Of a stretch of DNA of 14,458 bases, positions 1-7,831 are shown piece by piece. Origin of the DNA: Isotricha intestinalis (taxonomy: Eukaryota > Ciliophora > Litostomatea > Vestibuliferida > Isotrichidae); contig JAJJLU010000904.1 in NCBI GenBank assembly GCA_023807065.1, positions 1-14,458 on the forward strand, given 5' to 3'. Positions within the stretch are counted from its first letter, which is position 1. Every line of letters starts with the position of its first letter. Position numbers and translations under genes: made by a program. A model generated the notes under the pieces. The model saw only the letters and a program-made list of their open reading frames with translations, was not told the origin of the DNA and made no database searches.

Positions 1-28
1 ATCCCCAATCCCCAATCCCCAATCCCCA
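1..28. repeat. Telomeric repeat, four copies of ATCCCCA
   Basis: Four exact tandem 7-base units, ATCCCCA (TGGGGAT on the G-rich strand), start at the first base of the window and stop abruptly at base 28. The C-rich strand reads 5' to 3' into the chromosome, which is the correct orientation for a left telomere. The G4-plus-T/A composition is ciliate-like: Tetrahymena uses TTGGGG. I recall a CCCCAAT repeat for rumen litostome ciliates but have not verified it. Only four units are present, so the array is probably cut by the assembly. Confidence 0.9.
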
Positions 29-692
29 TAATCTTTGAAATATTTAATAAATAATCATCACTTTTGGAAAATTAAGTTTGTTTTTATAATAAATTTTATA
101 TTTTATTTTTTGATAATATTATTTTGTTAAATCTTAATTTTTAAATATTCCAGATAAAACTCTTATTTAAATTTTGATTTATAAAACATTTTTCCAATCT
201 CAATCTTCATTATTAGTTTAAATGTTCTCTTATATATTCAATTCTTCCTTTATTTCCTTTATTGTATAATGAATTTTCTTTGTAAGACTTTATATGAAGA
301 TAACATATCTAAGAAAATTTCTGATTTTTTGATTCTCCTTTGAATTTGATAATTAGATAAATCTCGGTTAGAAGTTGGTGGTTTTATTATTATATAAAAT
401 AAATATTTTGTTTATACATGTTAAACAATCCATTATTTAATTAATTTTTAAAAATTTGATGATAATAAATATTTTTTATCATTTTATAAATTCTTTGTTA
501 GAATAATTTTTTAATATCGAAGATAACAGTTTTTTTATTTTCTTTATATATAATTATTGTCGCTACATATGACTCATTTTGGACTGGAGGAGCAATGAAA
601 ATCCACTCCCTCATTTTGTGGAAATAATTGCCTAAAAATAGGGTGAAAAAATATTGTAGAATATAATTATTTTTATTAATGAAGTGAATTCA
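29..692 (-). pseudogene. Decayed gene running into the telomere
   Basis: On the minus strand a chain of coding-like frames leads towards the telomere. The first is a 63-codon stop-free run at 689-501, including a stretch MREWIFIAPPVQNESYV. Next comes a run of over 45 codons at about 404-262 (PPTSNRDLSNYQIQRR), then a 20-codon piece at 275-216 (NKGNKGRIEYIREHLN). A last frame from 214 down to the telomere is broken by TGA (200-202) and TAA (179-181, 167-169, 134-136, 119-121). Third positions are mostly A/T, as in the intact genes. GC is higher than in the surrounding spacer, especially at 555-650. The product is not recognised. The telomere appears to sit directly on the 3' side of this frame, so the gene may have been truncated at the chromosome end. 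The pieces could instead be separate small relics. Confidence 0.45.
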
Positions 693-1291
693 CATAATTT
701 AAACAACCCCTTCTTAATTTAAATAAATTAGTTATTTGAAAATTTAAATATATACCAAAAGTATTTAAGAGTACTAATATAAATAAATTTATCCATAAAA
801 AATAAAAATTAATGAAATAAATATAAATACTAGTTCTGAAATATAAAAAATAAAAATGAAGAGATAAAATAATTAATTTACTACAAATATAAAATCATTG
901 ATTAATAAAGAAAATATAAAAAAAGAGTATAGAGTCATTTTATATATATTGTTTTTTTTTCATAACGACTAAATTATTGATTGATATATTCAAAAATAAA
1001 AAAGATTAATTTGAATTTAAACATTTAAATAATAATAATTTAGTATTTAAAAGTAAAAAGAAAATCAGCCAATAGTTAATTTGACTTTTTTGTATAAATA
1101 AAAATATAAAATATTTTATTAGATTTTATAAATTTGTTAAAAGATTTAATAAGTTGTTATTAGTTATCATTAACTATATTAATATTAAAATTAGATAAAT
1201 AAATAAAAGATAAAGAAGAATAAGTATGGAATATATAACCCATATTGTTTATATGACTTTTAAATTTTATTTTTTATTATTTAAATATATT
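693..1291. other. AT-rich subtelomeric spacer
   Basis: This stretch is roughly 90% A/T with frequent stops in all frames, runs of A or T, and no reading frame, RNA gene or long repeat that I can support. Confidence 0.6.
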
Positions 1292-1599
1292 TCATACATT
1301 TTTTATCACTTCTTCTTTTTCATTTTTATATAAATAAGAATCTTTATAATCTTGTAATTTTATATTTATTTTTCTAATAATTTAATATTTTATAAATTCA
1401 TTCTATATAAATACATTTTATATTAAAAATTCATTTATTAAATCTTCATCATTTTTCTTCAAATTGAATTTTTTTAATATTTTATATAATTATACGTTAT
1501 AAGTTTTAATTTTATCAAATGAAAAAACAGATTATAAGTCAATCTATAATAATTATCATTATTGTATTTCAAGGTATAAAAATTATGAATGTATCTTTA
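1292..1599 (-). pseudogene. Broken Asn/Lys-rich reading frame
   Basis: A 40-codon open run on the minus strand (1596-1477, containing YNNDNYYRLTYNLFF) overlaps a second frame that runs from 1491 to a TGA at 1292-1294. The second frame reads KKFNLKKNDEDLINEFLI, then TAA (1418-1420), then NVFI, TAG (1403-1405), NEFIKY and TAA (1382-1384). It ends with a 29-codon run containing KLQDYKDSYLYKNEKEE. Almost all third positions in this second frame are A or T and charged residues are common, as in the intact genes of the window. One frameshift near 1477-1491 and three internal stops make it a probable pseudogene. No family is recognised. Confidence 0.5.
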
Positions 1600-2009
1600 C
1601 ATTTCATGAAGAATTCAAGAAATAAATTAATAATTTGAATTTTAGTTAAATCACATAATAAAGTTATTACATAAAATAAGTAGTTTAAATTTTAATATTC
1701 CTTATAGATATATATCTTTTACCAATTACTGCAAAAGATATATAATTGAAATATCTAACTCAAAGATTTGTAGTTTGTTTACCAATTATATAATAATAAC
1801 AAAATTCATCAATTTTAGATTAATTATTTTTATTTCTTAAAATATATATTTGAATTTTAATATTAGTTTATAATACTTTTCAAAGGGTTATATTATATAA
1901 ATTATATGTAAAAAAATATTACATTTTAATTTTAGAATATAAAAATAAGTACATTAATTTGAAAATAAACTGAATATAACACATTCTATAATTTATTAAA
2001 ATATAAAAC
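1600..2009. other. AT-rich spacer with a 12-bp inverted repeat
   Basis: No reading frame can be supported here. The only structure I see is the inverted repeat listed at 1709-1744. A short direct repeat (TTTACCAATTA) overlaps its loop and recurs near 1779. Confidence 0.5.
1709..1744. repeat. Perfect 12-bp inverted repeat
   Basis: TATATATCTTTT at 1709-1720 is the exact reverse complement of AAAAGATATATA at 1733-1744, separated by 12 bases (ACCAATTACTGC). It could form a hairpin in DNA or RNA. In DNA this rich in A and T, such arms can arise by chance, so no function is assigned. Confidence 0.6.
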
Positions 2010-2300
2010 TCAGAAAATTACACAAGTACATTTTGTTGTATCTTTATTATTAGTGTTAGGTTCTGAGGTATTTTCTGCGTTAAATTTTTTCCAACTTTCA
2101 ACATTTGTAACATCTATTTTTTTATTAAATTTAACCTTCTTTCTTTTATTTTTATTTAATTGTTCATTATTTTTTTTCTGATGAATTAATTCATTATCTA
2201 ATTCAATTTTAATATTTTCTTTATTAATATAATCATTTTCAAAAATTTTAGAAGAAGATTTTTTAGTAGGATGTATTTTTATTTTATTCTCAGAACTCAT
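2010..2300 (-). CDS. Small basic protein with C-terminal CaaX box
   Basis: A 96-residue hydrophilic, Lys/Asn-rich protein without a signal peptide or membrane segment. It ends in CTCVIF. The last four residues, CVIF, fit a CaaX prenylation box; a Phe at the last position usually favours geranylgeranylation. A second Cys two residues upstream could be palmitoylated, so membrane attachment is likely by inference. Residues about 54-58 read KKVKF, which matches the RVxF docking motif for protein phosphatase 1, and SWKKFN follows at about 69-74. The stop is TGA, and the ATG at 2300 is the first in frame. It is the only intact minus-strand gene here and is divergent from the BET-like gene. The codon character is that of a real gene, but no family is recognised. 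A PP1-docking or membrane-anchored adaptor is a guess from the motifs. Confidence 0.65.
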   Translation of the reverse strand: MSSENKIKIHPTKKSSSKIFENDYINKENIKIELDNELIHQKKNNEQLNKNKRKKVKFNKKIDVTNVESWKKFNAENTSEPNTNNKDTTKCTCVIF

Positions 2301-2698
2301 TAATTAAATTAATTTATATTTTACAATAAATTAAAATTTTATTTATTTTTTTCAAATTAAATTCAAATATCTTTGTTTCTTTTTACGACTTTCTTTTTTT
2401 TATAAATATCTTGGAATAAATTTTGTTTCTTTGGTTTTTTAAGACAAATAATATTTTTTTATTTTAAATTAATTTATATTTTATAACAATATATCTTTAT
2501 TATTTAGATTTAACTAATTTTATAATAAATATTAAGTTTCTATTTTATTGAAGTTTAGTTTATTTTTTAATTGTTAATTAATTATATTTTTTTATTTATT
2601 ATGAATTTATATCTTTTTTTAATATTTAAGTGAATTTAATATTTAATTCCTATTCATATTTAAGTTAATAAAAGTGATTATTTTTTTTAAATAAAAAA
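2301..2698. other. Divergent intergenic region with a short minus-strand frame
   Basis: This 398-base spacer separates two divergent starts and must hold both promoters, but I see no defined element. On the minus strand about 2352-2462 there is a 34-codon stop-free run without ATG, rich in Lys/Arg (KKESRKKKQRYLNLI, then TGA). It has some codon character and may be a relic, but it is short enough to be chance. Confidence 0.4.
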
Positions 2699-3772
2699 AT
2701 GAATGATGAAAAAAAAGAAAATGAGAAAAAAGGTGTATTTATGTTAACTCCTTTAGAATGTATTATTATTAATAAATTAATTCAATTTGGAATAAAATTA
2801 GAAACCGAAGAAAATTTTTTAAAATCATTTGATTATGCCAATCAAATAAAAAAACAACAAGAAATAGAAAAAAGACAAAAAAGAAAATTGAAAACAATTA
2901 AATATAACACAATAAACTATTCTAATAATAAATTAAATATGATATCAAATAATAATTCAGAAAAAAGAAAAAGAACCAAAAACAACACCATTAATAATAA
3001 TCAAAATAAAGATTCAATAATAAAAAAATGTGCTTTCTTTATTGAGGAAATAAAAAAAAATCCTTTATCAAAATTTTTTTTTAACACATCTTCAATTTTA
3101 CCTTCTTTATCATTAATAGAAATAATGATTAAAAATAAGAAATATAAAAAATATCCAGAATTACAAGAAGATTTAAGAAAAGTTTGGAATTATTATTTTA
3201 ATCTTTATAGTTCAAATCCCGAAATGTATAATAAAACTTTTCAAATATCTTATATTGCTGATAATATATATGAAAAAGTAGATAAAATAAATTTTATTGA
3301 TGAAATTAATAATGAAAATAACAATAAAACAATGAATTATTCAAAAAAAGATTATAATGTTCAAAATATAAATAAAAATGATAATACTTTAATAAATCAA
3401 AATAATTTTGATTTTGAAAAAAATATGACTAATGAAGAGAAAAATGAATTGGGAAATGAAATTAGAAAATTAAATAAAGAAGAATTAAAAGGTATTATTC
3501 AAATTTTATCTGATAATTATTATGAAAGTAATACTAGTAATAGTCAATATTTTGAATTTGATATAGAAAAATTACCTACTAAAAAATTAAGAGAACTTGA
3601 AAAATATGTTCAAAGTTGTAAATTAAATAAAAATAGATATAATGAAAATAATGGAAAAAGAAATCAACCATCAACAAATGCTTCTTTAAATGAAGAATCG
3701 AAAATTGGAAAAAATAGAGTTCATGAATCTTTATTAAGTTCAGATTCTGAAAGTGAAAGTTTGTCTTATTAA
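2699..3772 (+). CDS. BET-like protein: degenerate bromodomain plus NET domain
   Basis: A 357-residue nuclear chromatin-reader candidate. Residues 243-308 are a clear NET (extra-terminal) domain: NEEKNELGNEIRKLNKEEL, then an acidic FEFDIEKL and LRELEKYVQSC, matching the BRD2/3/4 and yeast Bdf1 pattern that ends in LRELExYV. Residues about 107-195 resemble a shortened bromodomain. The C..FIEEIKKNPLSKFF helix, a Y..YPELQEDLRKVWNYYFNLY region and a final helix can be placed, but the WPF shelf and the PMDL part of the ZA loop are not recognisable. The acetyl-lysine Asn cannot be placed with confidence; the aligned position may be Tyr170. The tail has an acidic serine cluster (SSDSESES, about 347-354), like the phosphorylated segment after the ET domain of BET proteins. 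A basic linker (50-95) may be a nuclear localisation signal. BET proteins link acetylated chromatin to transcription; the NET domain binds short basic peptides of partners. Confidence 0.85.
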   Translation: MNDEKKENEKKGVFMLTPLECIIINKLIQFGIKLETEENFLKSFDYANQIKKQQEIEKRQKRKLKTIKYNTINYSNNKLNMISNNNSEKRKRTKNNTINNNQNKDSIIKKCAFFIEEIKKNPLSKFFFNTSSILPSLSLIEIMIKNKKYKKYPELQEDLRKVWNYYFNLYSSNPEMYNKTFQISYIADNIYEKVDKINFIDEINNENNNKTMNYSKKDYNVQNINKNDNTLINQNNFDFEKNMTNEEKNELGNEIRKLNKEELKGIIQILSDNYYESNTSNSQYFEFDIEKLPTKKLRELEKYVQSCKLNKNRYNENNGKRNQPSTNASLNEESKIGKNRVHESLLSSDSESESLSY

Positions 3773-4064
3773 TTAAATTATATTTTTAATTATAATCACT
3801 GTATTTTTTTTTTCAAACAATAAAAAAATAAAAAAAATTGTATAAATATATGAGTAAAAATATAAAATCAAAAATTTTTGATATGATTAATAATTGAGTA
3901 ATAAATAGTTAAATTGGTTATTTAAACAATTATAAATAAATAAATTAATCAAATGAAATGAAAATTTTTAAAAAAAAATAAAACATTTAAAATTGAATTG
4001 ATTATATTCAAGTATAATAATCTTTATAATTATTTAGGATTAAATAATTTTTTTATTTATTATA
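3773..4064. other. AT-rich spacer with a 16-bp palindrome
   Basis: No gene is visible. ATCAAAAATTTTTGAT at 3867-3882 is a perfect palindrome and homopolymer runs are frequent. This is the 3' flank of the BET-like gene and of the minus-strand relic that follows, so both may end here. Confidence 0.5.
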
Positions 4065-4750
4065 TTAATAATAAATAATCACTTGAGTTCCAGGATAATT
4101 ACTTTTACATGGTAATCACAATTATAATAGATAGAAAATATGCATATTTTTGTTTAATTCCCCCAATATTACTGTTTAAATTATAATTTTTATTTTGATA
4201 ATTTTTATATCCTTTATATGAATTATAATAGGATATATTTCATTAATACTTTTTTTATCAATATATTTTTTTATATTTGTGTTATTATTTTTTATTATAC
4301 TATTTCCAGTTCCAGTTATGCTTGTAATATGAGTGTTATTAATAAAAAATAATTATCTTGTCTTCAGAATTAATCTTTTTATATTTATCTAAAATATCAT
4401 CAGGAATTACTTTCTTATAATAATTATCAACACTTTTTGTTTTAAAACCTATTTTACTTGAATTTCTTTCCTCTTAAAAATTCATTTCTAATTAATTTTG
4501 ATGAATCTTTTATTCCATCATTAGTAAAACTTATATAATCTAATTTAGTAATAGATAATTCTTCAATATGACTATTATTTGTTTTATATGTAGGATTATT
4601 ATTATTATTACTTAAAGAAGCTCTTTTTTTTAATTGGAATAAAATTAATACTTTTTCTATAATTCAAAGCTGTTCATTGCAGGAATACAATTTTTAAATT
4701 ATTACTATAAAATCTAATAAAAGTATTCCTATTATAATTTTGTTAATAAT
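4065..4750 (-). pseudogene. Frameshifted minus-strand gene, four main frame segments
   Basis: Four overlapping stop-free frames run in series on the minus strand: 4663-4454 (69 codons, with HIEELSITKLDYISFTNDG), 4473-4339 (44 codons, with KKVIPDDILDKYKK), 4352-4176 (58 codons, with HITSITGTGNSIIK) and 4239-4105 (44 codons, with NIGGIKQKYAY). Further short pieces follow down to a TAA at 4065-4067 (KSNYPGTQV), and a likely upstream piece lies at 4674-4750. Each switch falls in an overlap of 14-64 bases. The net shifts are +1, +1 and then -1 (or +2). None of the four segments has an internal stop, and third positions are almost all A/T. None begins with ATG. This looks like one gene of about 200 codons carrying several small indels. 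The product is not recognised; it is hydrophilic and Asn/Lys-rich. Confidence 0.65.
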
Positions 4751-4769
4751 TTGAGCTCTTAATTTATAA

Positions 4770-5146
4770 ACTTATATTTATGTAGATAAAAAAGTAATTG
4801 TCTCTTATTGGGTTATAATTCATAAAATATATATGAAAAGAATCTTCTAATCTCTTTCAATTGATGAAAATTTCATTAAAATAAAAGAAATATAACTTAT
4901 AGAAATTCCTTTATCAAAAGATTTTCAAGATTTTCTTTTTCCTCATTTTTCATTGAATTTCTTAAAAAATAATTTAATAAAAAATTTCAATGAATATCAT
5001 ACGTCATCTAATATATTTAAAAATTCAAGAAATCAAATCAAAAGAAAGCAAAAAAAAATCATTTCAAAAAGTAAAAAATAACATAAATAAAGCAAAAACT
5101 TTATTAAATAAAAGAAAATGAAAAATTATCAAAAAAACTAAAATAA
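4770..5146 (+). pseudogene. Broken plus-strand gene with two in-frame stops
   Basis: One frame is coding-like from 4770 to 5078. It includes VIVSYWVIIHKIYMKRIF, TAA (4848-4850), SLSIDENFIKIKEI, TAA (4893-4895) and then a 61-codon open run with LSKDFQDFLFPHFSLNFL. It stops at TAA 5079-5081. Two shifts continue it as NINKAKTLLNKRK to a TGA at 5119-5121, then EKLSKKLK to a TAA at 5144-5146. The unshifted frame has far fewer G/C third positions than the alternative at the two internal stops, which favours nonsense mutations there over frameshifting. It is directly divergent from the preceding minus-strand relic. No family is recognised. Confidence 0.55.
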
Positions 5147-5207
5147 ATGAATTTATAAATTATCGTAATAATATATAAGAAACCAAAAAAATAAAAGATA
5201 AAATAAA

Positions 5208-5555
5208 ATGAGGTTTACAATATTAATTCCTGTAAGTTTGATTATTTTAGTATTATCAAATACCTCATTCAATAAAATATCAGAAAAAAAAGAAAAATCC
5301 TTAAATGCTTGTTTAAAATTAAAAAAACAAGCTCCTTTTCTTAATCTTAATTGTGAAAATATTCTTGAAAATAATTTATATGAACAAGAACGAAATAATT
5401 TCACAATTATTAAAATAAATAATTTAAGAAAAAAAGAAAATTTCACTCATAATTTTCGCACAATTTCCTTTGAAGATATAAAAGCAAATACTAAGAAAAT
5501 CAATGCAACTGATGAAAAGAGATTAAGAAAATTAATAAAACAATTAAGAAATTAA
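5208..5555 (+). CDS. Small secreted protein, N-glycosylated
   Basis: A 115-residue protein beginning with a typical signal peptide (MRFTILIPVSLIILVLS, cleavage likely near 18-22). The mature part is basic and has only two Cys (in ACLKL and NCENI), which could form one disulphide. It has three N-x-S/T sequons (NFT, NFT, NAT) and ends in KRLRKLIKQLRN, an amphipathic basic helix. No transmembrane segment or known domain is seen. Secretion or residence in the endomembrane system is inferred from the signal peptide. A coding-like but stop-interrupted frame starts 8 bases after the stop, one frame away, so this may be the surviving 5' part of a longer gene. A GTAAGT-to-TAG stretch at 5232-5250 looks like a tiny intron but would destroy the frame. 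Confidence 0.6.
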   Translation: MRFTILIPVSLIILVLSNTSFNKISEKKEKSLNACLKLKKQAPFLNLNCENILENNLYEQERNNFTIIKINNLRKKENFTHNFRTISFEDIKANTKKINATDEKRLRKLIKQLRN

Positions 5556-5562
5556 GATTAAG

Positions 5563-5952
5563 AATTTAGGAAATAAATTAATATATGTTGTTTAGATTAG
5601 GATATATTTTATGAATCTATCATTAGAAAAAAAATATATATAATTTGTCCAGAAATTTTTTGTATGATATTCTTTAGATGAAACATTTATATATGGTTCA
5701 AGCTAATATTAAATCTTATATAATTTAATATATTAAGTGTAAAAATTTCTATTCAATTATAATATCTTTCTTAAATTTTTTATTTTTTCATTTCTTGTTT
5801 TAATTTTGTAAAAATGCATTTTTTTAATTTTGGCGATTTTTCTGAGATTTTATTATAATTATTTTGTAATTTATAATAATGTAATATTTATTTTTTACAG
5901 AAACAAAAAAAGAAGCATAATTAATTTTTTAATTTTAAATTTTAAAACTTAA
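5563..5952 (+). pseudogene. Possible decayed extension with hydrophobic segments
   Basis: A single plus-strand frame starting 8 bases after the secreted-protein stop reads NLGNKLIYVV, IRIYFMNLSLEKKYI and YSLDETFIYGSS, then two hydrophobic stretches (5743-5808 and 5812-5949). It is interrupted by TAG 5593, TAA 5641, TGA 5665, TAA 5704, 5710, 5734, 5740 and 5809. The last part is T-rich, so a long open run there is not surprising. TTTTTTACAG at 5891-5900 resembles a 3' splice site. This could be the decayed 3' half of the upstream gene, a separate relic, or partly chance. Confidence 0.3.
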
Positions 5953-6466
5953 ATTAGAATTCATAAAATTAATTGAAAAGAAAGTAAAAGTTCAATTAAT
6001 ATAAATTTAAAAATCTTTTTTATTAAATAAAAAATAAAATCTTCCTCCAATTGTTAATTTTTTTTATTATATAATAAAATTTATACCCTTATTATTTTCA
6101 CAAAAAAACAAAATAGAAAAAATAAAAATAAATCAAAAACCTAATTTACGTCAATTCCTCCATTAAAAAACAATGAAAATAAAAAAATAAATTAATTAAT
6201 AATCCTCAATATTACTATTATATGCTTTAATTATAAAATTAGTAAATCCAAAAAATAAATAATTAAATTAAGTTTATTTATCAACAAATATAATATCATT
6301 TACTTTTTGGTGAAAAATTTAGAAAAGAAAATTGAATTAGAGATAAATAATTATAATTTTTTTAAATGAAAAACACTAAATCATTTTTCCTTATTTGACC
6401 TTAATTTTTTAAGCAATATTTTTTTAAAAAATTATTATTTTTAAAATTAAATAATAAAATTCAAAA
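5953..6466. other. AT-rich spacer upstream of the AP-4 mu gene
   Basis: Nothing firm is visible. A few minus-strand runs of 25-30 codons exist (for example about 6020-5963) but lie in T- or A-rich sequence without convincing codon character. The promoter of the AP-4 mu gene must lie here. Confidence 0.5.
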
Positions 6467-6490
6467 ATGTCTTATAAAAATGGCAATTAG
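6467..6490 (+). promoter_or_regulatory. Upstream ORF overlapping the AP-4 mu start
   Basis: An ATG at 6467 opens a 7-codon frame (MSYKNGN, stop TAG 6488-6490), one frame away from the AP-4 mu start at 6480. A scanning ribosome that used it would pass the main start before terminating, so it could reduce translation. It is only relevant if the transcript begins upstream of 6467. The main start itself is well supported by homology. Confidence 0.35.
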
Positions 6491-7799
6491 TCAATTATTT
6501 TTTTTATCAAATAGAGGAGATATAATAATATTCAGAGATTTTCGAAAAGATTTAAGTAAAAAAATAAACGATACTTTTTTCCGGAAAGTAAATATCTATA
6601 AATCAGAAGAGATAACTCCTCCTATATTTAATGAAGAAGGAGTAAATTTTATTTTTTTAAAAAAAAATGAGGTTTATATTGTAATAGCAACATTAGATAA
6701 TGAAAGTCCATTATATTATTTTTCAATTTTAAATACATTATTAAAAGTAATTAAAGATGAATGTGGAATTTTTTCAGAAGAATCTTTAAGAAAAAATTAT
6801 CTTTTAATATACGAAATTATAGATGAAATGATTGATTTTGGATATCCTCAATTATCTTCAACAGAAGAAATAAAATCTTTTGTTTATAATAAACCTTATA
6901 TAATGATGAATACAAGTATAATATCTCCAATAAATAATATTATTAATAGAGGAACTAAATCAAGTGAATATATTAAAAAACCAATAAGTCAAGTTATTGA
7001 GAAAAAAACAAATGAAATATTTGTTGATATTATAGAAAAAATTACTGTATTATATAATTCAAGTGGTTCACTTATTAATTATGGAATTGATGGATATATT
7101 CAAATGAAAAGTTATTTAAAGAATAATCCTTCTTTAGAAATTATTTTAAATGATGAAATTAAAATAGGTAATTCTAATCAAGATATTAATTATTCTAACT
7201 TTGGTTTTATTACTGATTGTAACTTTCATCCTAAAGTTCAATATAAAAATTTTGAAAGTACTAAAAAATTATATATTATTCCTCCAGATGGAGAATTTAC
7301 TTTAATGAATTATAGAGTTACTAATGAATTTTCTCCTCCTTTTAAAATTTATGCTAATGTTGATGAAGAAGATTATAAAATAATTTTAAAAATTAAAATT
7401 CAAAGTAATTTTATTAGTAAATATTATGCTGGGAATATTACTTTAAAATTTAATGTTCCTAAAAATACAAATAATGTTTTTTGTCAAATTGAAAAAAAAA
7501 AAATAATTTCTAAAACTGATTATATTGAAAGTGAGAAAATGTGTTTTTGGAATATAGGGAAAATTAATGGTGCTTCTGATATAGAAGGTATTTTTTTTAT
7601 TTCTCTTTCAGATAATAATATTAGGAAAGCTTGCAAAGAACTTGGTCCTATTACTTTAACTTTTGATATTCCTAATTTTAATTTGAGTAAAGTTAACATT
7701 AAACAATTAAATATTTTAACAAATGATAAAAAATATAATCCAAAAAAATGGATAAGATTATTAACAAAAGAAAATTCTTATGTAATAAGAATTGACTAA
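6480..7799 (+). CDS. AP4M1: Adaptor complex AP-4 mu subunit
   Basis: A 439-residue medium (mu) chain of a heterotetrameric adaptor complex; it selects cargo with tyrosine-based signals at the trans-Golgi network. The longin-like N-terminal domain (1 to about 140) starts ISQLFFLSNRGD, then FRDFRKD, as in AP-4 mu (ISQFF..S.KGD..I..DFR). It contains YEIIDEMIDFGYPQ (111-124), the mu-chain signature. The mu homology domain runs from about 177 to 438: NEIFVDIIEKITVLYNSSGS, IQMKSYLKNNPSL, PPDGEFTLMNYR (268-279) and the final KKWIRLLT, then SYVIRI. The N-terminus and the C-terminus resemble AP-4 more than AP-1, AP-2 or AP-3. The length is normal (human about 450) and no intron is seen. Clathrin-independent TGN export is known for AP-4 elsewhere. 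Other AP-4 subunits are not in the window. Confidence 0.9.
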   Translation: MAISQLFFLSNRGDIIIFRDFRKDLSKKINDTFFRKVNIYKSEEITPPIFNEEGVNFIFLKKNEVYIVIATLDNESPLYYFSILNTLLKVIKDECGIFSEESLRKNYLLIYEIIDEMIDFGYPQLSSTEEIKSFVYNKPYIMMNTSIISPINNIINRGTKSSEYIKKPISQVIEKKTNEIFVDIIEKITVLYNSSGSLINYGIDGYIQMKSYLKNNPSLEIILNDEIKIGNSNQDINYSNFGFITDCNFHPKVQYKNFESTKKLYIIPPDGEFTLMNYRVTNEFSPPFKIYANVDEEDYKIILKIKIQSNFISKYYAGNITLKFNVPKNTNNVFCQIEKKKIISKTDYIESEKMCFWNIGKINGASDIEGIFFISLSDNNIRKACKELGPITLTFDIPNFNLSKVNIKQLNILTNDKKYNPKKWIRLLTKENSYVIRID

Positions 7800-7831
7800 A
7801 TAAAAAAATAAAATAAATTTTATTTAAATAA

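Noticed and set aside
555..650. GC-richer island, first considered as a structured RNA
   Set aside because: No tRNA, snRNA or SRP motif could be found. The minus strand has a 63-codon open frame across it, which explains the composition better.
3867..3882. Sixteen-base palindrome as a regulatory site
   Set aside because: It is dominated by A5/T5 and such palindromes are expected often in this composition.
4159..4167. CCCCCAAT, a possible telomerase RNA template or internal telomere
   Set aside because: It is less than one and a half telomere units and lies inside a coding-like minus-strand frame (NIGGIKQK).
5232..5250. Nineteen-base GTAAGT...TAG stretch resembling a tiny intron
   Set aside because: Removal would shift the frame and destroy the signal peptide of the 5208 gene.
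5153..5446. Minus-strand frame opposite the secreted-protein gene
   Set aside because: It is the reverse complement of a plus-strand gene with better codon bias and a signal peptide. The Phe/Leu-rich composition comes from antisense AAA/AAT codons.
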